The notes: a model not told the origin generated them from the sequence alone. A stretch of 64,000 bases of DNA from Chloranthus sessilifolius (GCA_021018995.1 CM037587.1:58936104-59000103); one strand, 5' to 3'. Shown: positions 1 through 11,530, counted from the first letter of the stretch. Numbers and translations are program-made.

Positions 1-2312
1 GGATAGGCTGTGACCATTTGAGTGGACAACCTATAGCCTTAAGAGCACCCCAAATGGCATGGGTTAAGTTGAATACTTCTACCTTGTTGAGGCTTTTGAT
101 AGCGTCTCAGTAAGGAGCACTGCAGAGACAAATTCTGAATTACATTATTGCTTTAACTCTAAACTTAACCTGCTTACTTCTCACCATTTTTTATATTTTA
201 TTTTGGCACACACCATCACCATCTTCTTCTTAACCCTTTCTTTAGGATAGGGCTACATTTTATTTCTCTTTTGTTAGGATTTATTTACTATAGTCGTGAC
301 ACCCAACTCCCTTTCTTTAGGACATTTTGGGTTCTAGATCAATTTCTCTGTGGGACAAACTCTTATTAAAACTTGCTACAATAGGCCCTGTATCTTGCAG
401 GTCTAGAATTACTTTAGTTGTACTTAATCTATTCTTTTATTTTATTTTATTTTAATTCGTTTTCACCACACAATAACTCCGAACCTCAAATCAATTGTGC
501 AAAATACATATAGTTATTCATTGTGAAGTTGTGCTAAATATAATAATTTAAATATTTGTTCAAGTCTTACCTACATCATTTTGCATCACCTGAAAATACA
601 TCCATGGGATGTCACGTACTCATCTGCATCACCGAGACGCTCACATCAAAAGAAAATACATCCCTGGGATGTCACACATTCATATGTGTACTGGTTTCTT
701 CCTTAGTATACACACACCTTAAATACACAGGCTTTGACTAAATTTTGGAAACACGTATCACAACACATTTAATTTCACACACACATATCACTACACACAT
801 GCTATTGTAATCAAGTGTACATGTCCAGAACGTTCCCTACTTCACACGAAATTACTCCAAATATTTCTCGACCTGAGCTAGCCTTAACCATCCAAGGTCC
901 GGCTCAAACCTAAGCATGGTCAAAACACATTCAACGTATCATAAAAAATGTAAAACAAAGAGTTCAGAAGCCTAATCACAGTTCATAAAGTAAAATCCAA
1001 CAAAAGCCTGAATCAGCCCAAACTGATCGAACGATTCTAAATCGATCGAACAAACTTATTTCGTTCGATCGATTTCCTCTAAGACATACCACTATAGATT
1101 TCTTCTCTAGTAAAATTGATCGAACGATCACTAATTTCGTTCGATTGGTTTCCCTTGAAACCCAACACTATAGATTTCCTCTTTGGCAAAATCGATCGAA
1201 CGTTCACTAATTCCGTTCGATCGATTTTTCCAACTTCAGAACACTATCGAGTTCTAACTTCTAGAACTCATTTCTCAACTATCTATACCCTTTACTTACA
1301 TATTTTTTCACACACAATTAGTTAGATTCATTATATAACAGTTATAAATTTACTAAAATTAAATCTTACCTTTCTAGCCAATCAAGTCTCTTGATCCCTA
1401 GCTCCCTTTCACCACAAGCGTTTCACAACTTGAAATCTCTAATTTCTTGTCGATTCAAAGACTTTAACCCATATGCTTTCTGATTCACTCTCAATCATAC
1501 ACATTCAATACACACGCAGACCCTCACTCCTATCATTCATTCCCTCATCAATTCTCAACAACCAAAGCCAATGAGAAATAAATTCTCACAATTCTTTATA
1601 ACCCCATCTCATGTCTTGGGTGTAAAGCACATACACCTAAATAGATACATATGACCCAATTCAAATAACTCTTATACCACACACATACTACATTGCTCAT
1701 ATAACTCATTTAATCTAAGTCATCAAGTCAACATTTTTACTTGGTCAAACAAGTGACCAGTCGGGCACGCATCCTGAGGCATATTATTCAAAGTCAGAAA
1801 TTTTTAGAACGTTACAACATATCTTGAATTCTGCATACTAGGATAGACATGAGATTGAATCGCCACATGCAAGATTTAATCAGGTCTCTTGATCCCTAGC
1901 TCCCTATAACCACAAGGGTTTCACAACTCGAAATCTCCGATTTCTTGTCGAGTCAAAGACTTTAACCCATATGCTTTTCGATCCACTCTCAATCATGCAC
2001 ATTCAATACACACACACCCTCACTCCTATCATTCATTCCCTCATCAATTCTCAACAACCAAAGCCAATGAGAAATAAATTCTCACAATTCTTTATAACCC
2101 CATCTTATGTCTTGGGTGTAAAGCACATACACCTAAATAGATACATATGACCCAATTCAAATAACTCTTATACCACACACATACTACGTTGCTCATATTA
2201 CTCATTTAACCTAAGTCATCAAGTCAACATTTTTACCTGGTCAAACAAGAGACCGGTCGAGCACGCATCCAAGGGTATATTATTCAAAGTCAAAAAATTT
2301 TGAGACGTTACA
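1..2312 (-). repeat. Tekay-type LTR (partial), minus oriented
   Basis: Read on the minus strand this begins TGTAACG at 2312. It then runs through a block with a conserved GTGCCCGACTGGTCA motif followed by TTTGACCAAG. The same block opens the Tekay LTR at 5566 and, also in minus orientation, the solo LTR ending at 27947. No coding capacity is seen. The other end lies beyond position 1, so solo LTR versus 5' LTR of an element to the left cannot be decided. The bases just outside 2312 do not look like a polypurine tract, which argues against a 3' LTR with its body to the right. Two short GGGATGT-containing direct repeats lie at about 590-680. Confidence 0.7.
1018..1245. repeat. Palindromic-word array TCGATCGAACGA inside LTR
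   Basis: At least five copies of a near-palindromic word (TCGATCGAACGA or its complement TCGTTCGATCGA) alternate with spacers that share ACACTATAGATTTC. It sits in the LTR leader region, where the Tekay LTR has the different word ATCGATTAATCGAT. Confidence 0.75.
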
Positions 2313-2376
2313 ACATATCTTGAATTCCGCATACTAGGATAGGCATGAGATTGAATCGCCACATGTAAGATTTAAT
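1380..2376. repeat. Tandem duplication, unit about 497 bp, across an LTR edge
   Basis: The block 1380-1877 (TCTTGATCCCTAGCTCCC onward) is repeated at 1878-2376 with scattered substitutions and small indels. Both copies contain the LTR terminus (GTTACA at 1811-1816 and 2307-2312) plus about 64 bp of non-LTR flank. The duplication therefore happened after insertion of the LTR. Confidence 0.8.
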
Positions 2377-3000
2377 GGGGGTGGAATTTCGGGCTTTGTG
2401 GTTTGCGTGAGATTGTAGATTCGCGCGTCCTGACCGACAGTCAATTGGATTATGCACAGAGCATTTAGCACGGGATTTACCGGTTGTCTATATATTGGTG
2501 GGCTTTTTTTTAGTTTCTTCATTCTTTTCCCTCTTCTCTCTGCTTAGTGGTCTAAGGTCTGATGTATCTTCTTCCTTTCTTCGTGATTTCGACGATCTTC
2601 ATCCCACCGTGATGTTCGGTGATGATGTCATTTGAAAGTGCCGCTATAGTCGAAGGGAGGTGTTATTAGAAGCACCGTCGTAGTTGAGGTGATCAGCTGG
2701 TGAGCGGGTGCCTCTCTGTCACTGCTGGCATGTAGCAGTGAAGGCAACATTGGAGGCAGCGGTGGAGGATGTGAAGATGGCGGAAGAGAGGTGTTACAAG
2801 TGGAGGGAGGTGTTACCCGACCAATCCTCTTCTCGCTATTTTCTGTTGCTTCTAATTGGACGCTCCTGTGCGTCGTGTGTCTGTTTTGGGATTCTCGGTT
2901 TTCATTTTAGGTTAAGTTTTCATTTTGTGTTGTAAATTTAGGGAGTATGCCCCCGGTGTTACTTGTATAAAGCTTTAATTTTTAATAAAATTTTCTTTAT
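2377..3000 (+). other. Short plus-strand unit: TATA box to conserved 3' box
   Basis: A TATA-like CTATATATT at 2488-2496 is followed by a CT-rich leader. A short open stretch (2708-2935) follows, then the box GTATGCCCCCGGTG at 2945-2958 with an AT-rich tail. The same box ends the plant-mobile-domain unit at 4900. I interpret this unit as a deleted relative of that gene, but no conserved protein domain is visible in it. Confidence 0.35.
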
Positions 3001-3100
3001 TTTATCTCGCTTATTTCTTTGGGTTTAATGTGTGCACGCGTGAGTGTTAGGGGACCTTATTGGATCGTGTTATTGTGTTTAGAGGACTTCTCGGCTTCGG

Positions 3101-3131
<31 letters not shown>

Positions 3132-3139
3132 TTTTTTTT

Positions 3140-3530
3140 TAGTCGGGTTTGGAAATTACACGCATGATTGTTTGCGCAAAATAGAATTACGCACAAGTAG
3201 GGATGCGCGTGATTTAAAATTCAAAGGGTTAATTAAGCGCTATATAGTTTGTGCTTAATTCAATTCCGCGCATATGTCATTGTGTGTGATTAAAAAGTCG
3301 TCAGGTCATCAGGGCAAGTGTGCAGGTGTCTCTTCGAATTCCACACAGTGACGGAGGTTTGTCATTATAATTCCCCACAATGTAAAGTGCGCGTGTTTCA
3401 TTCGTCACCTGCGCCAATTGATGGGACTGTGATTAAGCGCGATATGTTCGGCGCTTAATTCTGAATCCACGTGTTTCCTTGAGCGTTGGATTCAATTCCA
3501 CGCTATGGTCAATGTGCGAGATTGACTGGT
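3140..3530. repeat. CGCG-rich degenerate repeats upstream of a TATA box
   Basis: Several degenerate units contain ATTCCGCGCA, ATTACGCACAAG or AATTCCACGC spaced by TGCG..GATT. Comparable units fill the Tat LTR at 43480-43990. Here they lie directly upstream of a plus-strand TATA box, so they may be the promoter-proximal part of the antisense gene or a related LTR. Confidence 0.45.
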
Positions 3531-3532
3531 GT

Positions 3533-3540
3533 CTATAAAA
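3533..3540 (+). promoter_or_regulatory. TATA box of antisense plant-mobile-domain gene
   Basis: TATAAAAG lies about 170 bp upstream of the ATG at 3712, with a CT-rich leader between them. It points on the plus strand, opposite to the surrounding Tat pol genes. Confidence 0.5.
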
Positions 3541-3711
3541 GTCAGAAATCCTTCTCATTTCACCTGCGCGTTCTGACTTTTTCGGACTTCTATGTTTCCG
3601 TATTCTCGAGTGTTCTAGTTTATGTGTTTCTTTGATATCTCGTGATCCGTCCGTCAGATTTTGGCATAGTTTCTTGCATTGTTTTCTATTTTTTGAGTAC
3701 TTTCTTGTGAG

Positions 3712-4848
3712 ATGGAGCCTGAGAGTAGCATGACTATCTCATAGTTGGAGCAGATGTTGGAGGGTGAGGGTACCCTGGAGGTTCCTACTGGAGGGGGAGC
3801 GGTGGTTGTTGAGGAGGGTGTTGTCGAGGTGGTTACGACAATCGTGGGGGATGACGTTCCTCCTATTGATGAGGGTGTGGTTCCTCCCGTTGCTGAGGGT
3901 GCTGATCCACCTCCGGCTGAGCGTCCGATACGGATTTCATTAGTTGACGCCTATGCGTCGAATCGGGTAAGTGTACGGAAACACGAGTCTCTCTTAATTT
4001 CCTAGGTATTTAGGTTATGACTTAGATTTTTAAGACAGGGAAACCTCTTTACTTTTATGCAAAACCTGCATCATATTTGCATATAGTTTTAGGTCACGTT
4101 TTGTTTTGTTTCTCTCATGTTTTGCATGTCATGTATACTAGTCAGTGTAGATTCTATTCTTATGGTTGTTTTAAACTAAGCGTAGTTAGTTGTTATGTTT
4201 CGTACATTTCTTTTATTCTTTTGTCATACATTTAGGAACCCATTTCTATGTGCATTAGTTCTGCGTGAGGTGAGTCCCATGCATGGTACCATGCTCTTCC
4301 TGTGTTCCAGCAGGAGAGACTTGCGGGTTTTGGTTTCGGGCCCATCCTAGGGCTCAAACCTTTCCGCCCTGACGTCAGTTTGGTCGGGGCTATAGTTGAG
4401 AGGTGGAGGGTAGAGCATCAGGCATTGCTCTTTCCTACGGGGATGATGTTGTTGACCCTAAGGACTGAGTGAAGTTTGAGGGTGGGCCTATGACCGTGAT
4501 TGAGGTATCTGTGGGATGGTCGGTCGCCTGACTGAGTCGAAGTCAGTGGGTACAGGCTCATTGGCTGGGTGTCCTAGTCGTACGACCCCTAAGCGCGTTA
4601 GAGATTATGATCACAAGGACTTGATCTTTCGTGTTGTGATGTCTGAGGGTCCTTCACGCTCGCAGTCTAGGCAGGTTGCAAGTCAGACGAGCGAGGGGGG
4701 TTCTGTTGTCAGGCCCTCCCTTTTCAGGGGATGTCCACCTACTTCGGGGGCTGGGATAGAGATTTCGGAAGATCAGGTATCTGATCCCCGAATTGATGAT
4801 ATCGAGGACAGTAGCGAGCGATTATCCAAGAGACAGCGGAGGGAGTAG
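3712..4848 (+). pseudogene. Plant mobile domain (PMD) accessory gene, degenerate, antisense to Tat pol
   Basis: The ATG at 3712 opens an 85-codon first exon rich in Val, Glu, Gly and Pro, with an in-frame stop at 3742-3744. It ends at a canonical GTAAGT donor (3967). The acceptor region reads CAGCAG at 4308-4313, so either AG keeps the frame (a NAGNAG acceptor). Exon 2 then encodes LVGAIVERWRVEHQALLF. This matches the start of the plant mobile domain, where VERWRxE followed by a Phe-x-x-x-x-Gly turn is characteristic. A stop near 4470 and a frame change follow. The C-terminal part (4516-4848) ends in the basic run SKRQRRE, like a nuclear signal. PMD proteins such as MAIN/MAIL1 act in silencing and genome maintenance, and PMD copies are known inside plant transposons. 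The domain is truncated here, so this copy is probably dead. Confidence 0.6.
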
Positions 4849-4899
4849 GGCTATGTAAATATTTCTTTTATGTTCTTTTCTCTATTGTATATATAGGGG

Positions 4900-4913
4900 G
4901 TATGCCCCCGGTG
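4900..4913 (+). terminator. Conserved 3' box GTATGCCCCCGGTG
   Basis: This 14-bp box is identical at 2945-2958 and 4900-4913. Each copy lies just after the end of a plus-strand unit and is followed by AT-rich sequence. A 3'-end or polyadenylation role is inferred from position only. Confidence 0.3.
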
Positions 4914-5565
4914 ATTTATGTAAAACAGGTTCGATTTATATAGAGAAATTTTTTGTTGAGGCATACCTCTTTGCACTTTTCCTTTACCTTCCATGCTTTA
5001 GTTTTCTGCCTAGGTGCCGTCATTTGTTATTGGAACTCGGATGTTCCTTGAGCTGGCCCAGTAATAGTTGAAGGTTGTTTGTGTCTGCACAAGGAAACAA
5101 AGTTTATCAATAATTTTATTTTCCCCCTTGCTATTTGTCAAGGGGAGAGGTATCTTAGACTGAGGTCTGCTAACAAAAGCAAGACCGGTATATCATTTTT
5201 TTTCTTTTTTTTTTCTTTTTTTTTTCATTACAAAGAGAAAATATAATGCAACAGGAAAAGTAAAATATTGAAAAGAACTTTTAAAACTAAAAAAATGCCC
5301 CAGTGTAGGAGCGTGATAGAGTCGACAGTGTAGTATCTTTGGCAGTCTTCCTTGAGCAATGACCTTACTGTTTTGCATCCAACTTATCGTCAAGCAGGGG
5401 ACCCGAGGTGATTCCTTCCCAAAATAAAAAAAAATGCCCCAGTGTTGAGTCGCAATGGAACTTTCCTGGGTGAGTATGTAGAGTAATAAGTGTGTTTTAA
5501 GGAGTCAATCTCGAAAAAAAATTTCTGATGATACTTTGTCGTATCGAGAAGAGAACGCTTGGTTA
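4914..5565. other. Noncoding Tat 3' region with short repeats
   Basis: No gene is seen. AAAAAAATGCCCCAGTGT occurs twice (about 5289 and 5428) in a loosely duplicated block of about 140 bp. A T-rich stretch lies at 5195-5225. The region ends in GGTTA at 5561-5565, the left target-site copy of the Tekay insertion. Confidence 0.45.
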
Positions 5566-5777
5566 TGTAATATCCCAAAAAATTGAGTGTTAAACAGTGA
5601 CCTCGAGATCCGTGCCCGACTGGTCATGGTTTGACCAAGTGATGGTCAAATAATGAACTCATGGAGTGATGAACTGACGTAGTGCGAATGTGACCTAAGT
5701 GTAGTGTATAGTGTGAGTTAGTGGTCACGTACACCTATCTCGGGTGTATGTGCTTAACACCGAGACTAGAAAGAGGA

Positions 5778-5783
5778 TATAAG
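5778..5783 (+). promoter_or_regulatory. Putative LTR TATA box
   Basis: GGATATAAGGGC occurs at the expected place near the LTR start and is conserved in the 3' LTR (about 18433). Assignment rests on motif and position only. Confidence 0.4.
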
Positions 5784-6149
5784 GGCTTTAATAAACCTAG
5801 GCTACCTTTTGTTTAGGTTGTTGAAGAGAGAGTTAAGAAGAGAGAGAAGGAAATTAATACCAAGGAGTTATTGTGGTTGGATTGGAAGGAAGATTGAGCA
5901 TTTATTGCCGGATTCAACGCGACTGGGATCGTTGAAGCGAAAAGCTGGAACCCTAGCCATCAAACCCAACAAATCAACCCTTTAAAGAATTTATTGAGGT
6001 AAGTTTTGTTAGATTTCAATACCTAAAGAATTGATGAGTTAAATTCAGTCTAGCATAGTTAATATGATAGATTAAAGACCTAGAAAAGAAAGAAAATTGA
6101 TAAGGAAGAGATTTGGAAGAACAGCCCGAAAGGGGGCTGAATCTGGCCA

Positions 6150-6555
6150 AATTGATTAATTGAAATTGGAATTCGATTAATCGATTTTGGTCTAGAAGTT
6201 GAAAAGTCAGAGATGCCCGATTTCGATTAATCGATCTGAAATTCGATTAATCAATTTTAAAGGTCGATTAATCGATTTAGAAATCGACTGGGTACCTCCA
6301 GTGGTTGGAGAAACAAGACCTAGGAAAATCGACTAATCCAGTTGAAAAATCGATTAATCGATTTGGGATCGACTAATCGATTTCGAACTTTGGACCACTC
6401 GATTTGAGAATCGACTTTACTATGCTAGGGATTTCAATTAATCGATTTGGGATCGATTAATCGATTTTGGATCTCGATTAATCGCTTTTAGGAATCGATT
6501 AATCGATTTAGACTTCGATTAATCGATTTTGGGAATCGATTAATCAACTTTGACA
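6150..6555. repeat. Array of palindrome ATCGATTAATCGAT in the LTR leader
   Basis: More than ten copies of GATTAATC, usually within ATCGATTAATCGAT followed by TTTGG or TTTAGG, lie in about 400 bp. One spacer carries CGACTGG..CCTCCAGTGG. The same array is in the 3' LTR (about 18800-19195), and a related array lies inside the element at 13440-13760. Confidence 0.85.
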
Positions 6556-8059
6556 GTTTTACTAAGCTTTCTAGTTTGACCTTGAGATCCATGGAGGGTC
6601 TAGGACCTTCTTTATTAGATCTTTAGTGATGTGTTGCATATGTTGTGATGTACCATAGGTGGTACGTGTGAAATCAAGCACAAGGAGCCGCATGGGACCT
6701 TGATGCTTGGACCTTCGGAGACCTGAGGTAGGGAATACCTTGAACATGTACTTTAATTGCAAGAGCATGTATTTAGTGATATAGAACTCAAACTGAAAAT
6801 ATTTTAACTATGTAAATCTTTGTGAAAAGGGTGCGTGTGTAACACCAAGAATGTAATAAAGGCATCTATGTGATGCAAGTAATTGAGATCAAGTAATCAA
6901 ATGAGAATGAGGCATCCCCAGGGGATGAGAAAGTAATAAAGGCATCAGTGTGATGCAAGTAAATTAGACATCCCAGGGATGCATGTATGATTGAATAACT
7001 ACTGTTGAGGCCTAACTAATATAAGATAGCGCTTTACACGGTGAACAACTATATGTAAAGCACATGTTATTTTTATTATTTGTGGTTTGATTAGAATACC
7101 CCACTGACGTGGCGGGATACCCACGACTTACTCGGTAGGATATCCGTGACCGGTACGACGGCCAATCCGTACACTTGTGCGGAGGTCTATCCGTACACAA
7201 TAAGCACATCCCAGGGATGTTGAGATGAGATTTAACCCCGCCGCCTATTGAGAAAAGGGGCTTGGGTAGTATTCCCAGGGAATAAATATAACAACTGTCT
7301 ATTTAGGCGACGATGGTGGGTATTCCATCGGGGTTCGATGCTATATTGCTCGGGGATTACTTAAGTTAAAGATTTAAGTTTTGCTTTAGGCCTATTCAGT
7401 GTCATTCATGATAAATCAACAATAAAGTAAGACATGCAAATTACCATCTTTTAAACTGTTTTCTAGTAAATGCATAGACATAACATGCTTTGAATATCAT
7501 GAAATATATGTGGGATTTTGACTTATATGTTTATTGTGTTGTTCCCTATTGAGTTAGGATGTAGCTCACCCTTTAGACTATACGTCGTAGGTCCATTGTT
7601 AGCAACGGCCGAGGCTTCGGGAGACGTAGATCCGGGTGATTCGGATTACGTGCCTGGGGACGAGTTAGAGCCTCCTCCCGAGGACTTCTTCTAGGAGACT
7701 CCTCTGAGTACTTTGAGAGAGTTTTTGTGAGTAGATTGTACGGCTTGGTATGTCAAGCCTTTATTTTTGTCAAATAATGTAATTAGATAGACATTATTCT
7801 TTTGGGCAAACCATCTAGGGTGATCTGTTTATCACCGATGGTTCGAATCGGTTTTCTGTTCATGCAGTGGCATGAAAGTAGAACTGTCTTTTGTATGTGC
7901 CAGATGGGCATATTGACTTTTCCGCTTTATGCAGTTAATTGCTTTATTTCCTTATTATTTCTTATTATACTAATGTTCCGTACATATCCATGGGGCACGG
8001 TCTGAAGGATCGTGCTGATGGCACGGGTTTCGGGGTGCTGAAATACGGGTTGTCACAAT

Positions 8060-8070
8060 TGGTATCAAAG
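8060..8070 (+). promoter_or_regulatory. Primer-binding site (initiator-Met type)
   Basis: TGGTATCAAAG begins two bases after the LTR terminal CA. It is close to the plant initiator-tRNA-Met complement TGGTATCAGAGC, the usual primer site of Tekay elements. Confidence 0.8.
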
Positions 8071-8160
8071 TCATTTCTTTTAGAAATTCTGACAATCATT
8101 CTTTTGTCAGAGCATAGGGACTTTTGCTAATGAAAACTTTGTTTTCACGTGCAGACCGTT

Positions 8161-9522
8161 ATGTTTCCTAGAGGAAGAGGCCGACCCAGGGACGGCCATC
8201 ATAGAAATTTGCGTAGTCGAGATGATCTCATCTCGAATACCAATAGAGTACCTTTGGGACATGGAGGTGCTTCAGGTAGTGGCAATCAAGAGGGCCACGA
8301 TCAAGGAGGGAACCAGGATCAAGATCGTCAGGATCAAGATCAAAGAGAACATGAGAGAGTCAGAGAAAGAAACGAGGATAGGGAGGAGCGTCAAAGGATG
8401 ATGCACACCATGGAGACCATGGTGGCTGCTATGGCCCAACAAGCAGCATCCTTGGCAGCTCATACTGCCCACGAGCAGCATCAGCCACCGACACCTCTAG
8501 TGGCTCCGACACCGCCAGTGTCTTCTGCTTTTACTGAGTTTAGGAGGATGAGACCTCCTAGCTTTTTGGGGCAAGCAGAGCCCATGGCAGCCGAGAATTG
8601 GCTGAGTGAAATGGAGAAGGTGTTTAGTGTGCTCACATGTACGGAGGATGAGAGCCTCCGTTGGGCAACCTATATGTTCGATGGAGAGGCTGGGCCTTGG
8701 TGGAAGTCCGTTTCACGGACTAGGGCTCAGGAGACTCCAGATTTGCCATGGATTTGGGATGAGTTCATGGAAGAATTCAATAAACAGTACTTCCCGAAAG
8801 TGGTGAGGAACCAAATGGAGATTCAATTTCTACAGCTTACTCAAGGGAAGATGACTGTTAGAGAGTATGGAGTGGAGTTCATGCGACTCGCTCGCTTCGC
8901 GCCTGACTACTTCATCACAGAGATGATGAGAGCGAAGAGGTTTCAGCAAGGGTTGAGACCCGACATGAGGGGAGGAGTAGCACCATTCCAGCTGAGGACC
9001 TATGGAGAGGTCATGAGTAAGGCCTTGGTGGTAGAGGGAGCAGCAGGGAAGGTGGAATGTGGACCAAACTAGAACGGGGAACACGAGCTGGTGAATAAAA
9101 ATCCAAGATTCGTAGCAGGCAATCAGAAACCACCATTCCAGGGAGGCTATGGGAGACCGGCGCAGCAAACCAACCAGCAGAAATTCCCATTGCTTGCGTC
9201 GGGGAGGCCGATGAGATATGAGAGCCCTGCTATTACTACCGGAGCTACAGTTACACAGGGTTTCTCGCGAGCAGCTTCTTCCACACCACAGGAGACTTGT
9301 ACCAAGTGTGGCAAGTCTCATAGAATGGTTGACTGTAGGCAGGGAACTCGGGGTTGTTTTCGATGTGGCAAGGTGGGCCACTTGATCAAGGAGTGCCCTG
9401 AGATGAACAAAGGGAAGAGGCTTCAGCTCTTGTGCCACGACCTATACAAGCTAGGAAGTCGATTGTCCAAGGGAGAGCCTACGCAGTCACAGCTCAAGAG
9501 GCTCAGAATACAAATGATATGA
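8161..9522 (+). pseudogene. Tekay gag (capsid/nucleocapsid) with an in-frame stop
   Basis: The first ATG (8161) opens an Arg/Gly-rich N-terminus, then a Gln/Asp/Arg-rich charged region. The retrotransposon gag domain lies at about residues 125-235 (AENWLSEMEKVF, GEAGPWWKSV, QYFPKVVRNQ). A TAG at 9070-9072 interrupts the frame, which then continues without a shift to 9522. Downstream are two Cys clusters. The second, CFRCGKVGHLIKEC, is a perfect CX2CX4HX4C zinc knuckle for RNA packaging. Gag would form the cytoplasmic virus-like particle. The stop makes this copy unlikely to produce full Gag. Confidence 0.88.
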
Positions 9523-9647
9523 TCCAAGGTGACTTTTCTTTTAAATGAAGAATTTTAATTCTTGAAAATTTTAGATAGAGAAGGTGCATCCATATAAAAA
9601 ATATAAGAAAACTTGCATGTGATAAATTCTAGTATGATGATAAACAT

Positions 9648-9695
<48 letters not shown>

Positions 9696-9732
9696 ATTAG
9701 GTACGTTACAAATTTATAAGAAGGGAAGCAAC
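9523..9732. other. AT-rich spacer with (AT)n(TG)n, probably inserted
   Basis: About 200 bp without coding sense separates the end of gag from the protease. An (AT)n run about 9649-9666 is followed by (GT)n to about 9688. Related elements usually read continuously here, so an insertion that later expanded is likely. No terminal repeats or TSD could be recognised. Confidence 0.5.
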
Positions 9733-11070
9733 GTGACATATGAAGCTCGAGTGTTGATAGACCCGGGGTCTACCCACTCATTTGTTACACCTCGCTTCAC
9801 AAAGAGGATGAAGGTTGACCTGGAGGAGTTAGACTTTGTGTTAATCGTAACTATTCCTACTGGGAAATCGGTTGATACCAAAAAGGGTTGCAACTCTGTG
9901 ATTATGACAGTCATGGATGGAGACGTCTTTGAACTACCGGCGAACTTAATTCTGTTGGACATGCAAGGTTTCGACGTGATCCTTGGCATGGATTGGCTAT
10001 CGACTCACTGTGCGACGGTAGATTGCAAGAACAAGGTTGTCATCTTCAGACCAATACGAGGAGATCATTCCGATTTCGAGGAGAGAGGTCGACACATATG
10101 CCACTTATCTCGACAGTCAGGGCCGAGCGATTGATCAGAAAAGGGTGTAGTGGATACTTGGCATTTTTGAAAGAGCATAAAGAGGAGAAGAATGTTATCT
10201 CTGAGATAGCAATTGTGCGAGACTTCGCCGATGTATTTCTGAAGGAGTTACCCAGATTACCTCCAGAGAGAGAAGTAGAATTCGCCATCGACTTAGCACC
10301 AGGAACGGAGCCTGTTTCTAAAGCACCATACATAATGGCTCCTGCTGAGTTGAAGGAGTTGAAAGACCAGTTACAAGAATTAATGGACAAGGGGTTTGTT
10401 AGATCGAGCGTGTCTCCATGGGGAGCACCGGTCTTGTTTGTAAAGAAGAAGGATGGGTCAATGCGGCTATGCATTGACTATCGATAATTGAACAAACTCA
10501 ATATTAAGAATCGATACCCTTTGCCTAGGATAGATGACTTATTTGATCATCTGTAAGGAGCGAAGTATTTTTCTAAGATCGATCTGAGATCCGGATACCA
10601 TCAGTTGAGAGTCAAAGCAAAGGATATTCATAAAACTGTATTCAGGACTCGGAACGGACACTATGAATTCCTAGTGATGTCGTTTGGATTGACAAATGCC
10701 CCGGCGTCATTCATGGATCTAATGAATAGGGTGTTTAAACCACACCTAGACTCTTGTGTTGTAGTATTTGTTGACGACATTCTGATCTATTCAAAATTAG
10801 AAGAAGAGCATGAGAAGCATTTGAGAATAGCCCTACAGACTCTATGTGAACACCAGTTGTATGCCAAGTTTAGCAAGTGCGAGTTTTGGTTAGAAGAAGT
10901 TAGCTTTTTGGGACATGCCATCTCAAAGCATGGGGTCACTGTAGATCCAGCAAAGATAGAAGCAGTGGTCAATTGGGAGCAACCAAAGACGGTGACTGAC
11001 GTCCGTAGTTTCCTTGGATTAGCGGGTTACTATCGACGTTTTGTTGAGGGTTTTTCACGAGACTTACACG
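9733..11070 (+). pseudogene. Tekay pol: protease and reverse transcriptase, broken
   Basis: The protease reads LIDPGSTHSF, a DSG-type active site with Pro in the middle position, then [12 protein letters not shown] frame change near 10135 leads into RT, which shows [39 protein letters not shown] and the catalytic FVDDILIYS (about 10770). Two in-frame stops lie at about 10485 and 10554. RT ends in the thumb/connection region ([12 protein letters not shown]) before a second frame change near 11060. The enzyme would copy the element RNA inside the particle, but this copy cannot be translated through. Confidence 0.9.
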
Positions 11071-11530
11071 GAAAGACGCAAGGTTCGAATGGAGTGAGGC
11101 ATGCGAGAAGAGTTTTCAAGAACTCAAGAAGATACTCAGTTCAGCTCTCGTACTGGCGATTCCTTCAGGCAGTGGAGGGTTTTCAGTATACAGTGATGCT
11201 TCGTACAGTGGTTTGGGTTGTGTGCTTAATCAACACCGAAAGGTGATAGCGTATGGATCAAGACAGTTGAAAGAGCATGAGAAGAATTATCCGATACATG
11301 ACCTGGAATTAGCAGCGGTCATTTTTGTGCTGAAGATTTGGCGACATTACTTGTACGGTGAGACTTTTGAGATTTTCATCGATCATAAAAGCCTTAGATA
11401 TCTGTTTACACAGAAAGATCTGAACATGTGGCAGCGCAGATGGATGGAGTTTCTTAAAGACTATGACTGTTCCATTCAGTACCATCCAGGCAAGGCTAAC
11501 GTAGTGGCCGATGCCTTGAGTCGGAAGGGT
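11071..11530 (+). pseudogene. Tekay RNase H domain
   Basis: Frame 2 carries [18 protein letters not shown], then [26 protein letters not shown] and [15 protein letters not shown], the standard RNase H run of gypsy pol. These include the catalytic Glu (DLELAA) and Asp residues (IDHKSL, VADALSR). The start of the domain lies in another frame because of the shift near 11060. Its role is removal of the RNA template during reverse transcription. Confidence 0.88.

Larger units (their letters stand above)
5566..8057 (+). repeat. 5' LTR of Tekay-type element
   Basis: It starts TGTAATATCCC and ends TACGGGTTGTCACA, pairing with 18222-20701. A TATAAG at 5778-5783 is the best promoter candidate, so U3 is short (about 210 bp) and a leader of about 2.2 kb follows. 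The leader contains the palindromic array (about 6150-6555), GGGATG repeats near 6920-6980, and a GGATATCCGTGACCGGTACG block near 7138. Confidence 0.92.
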
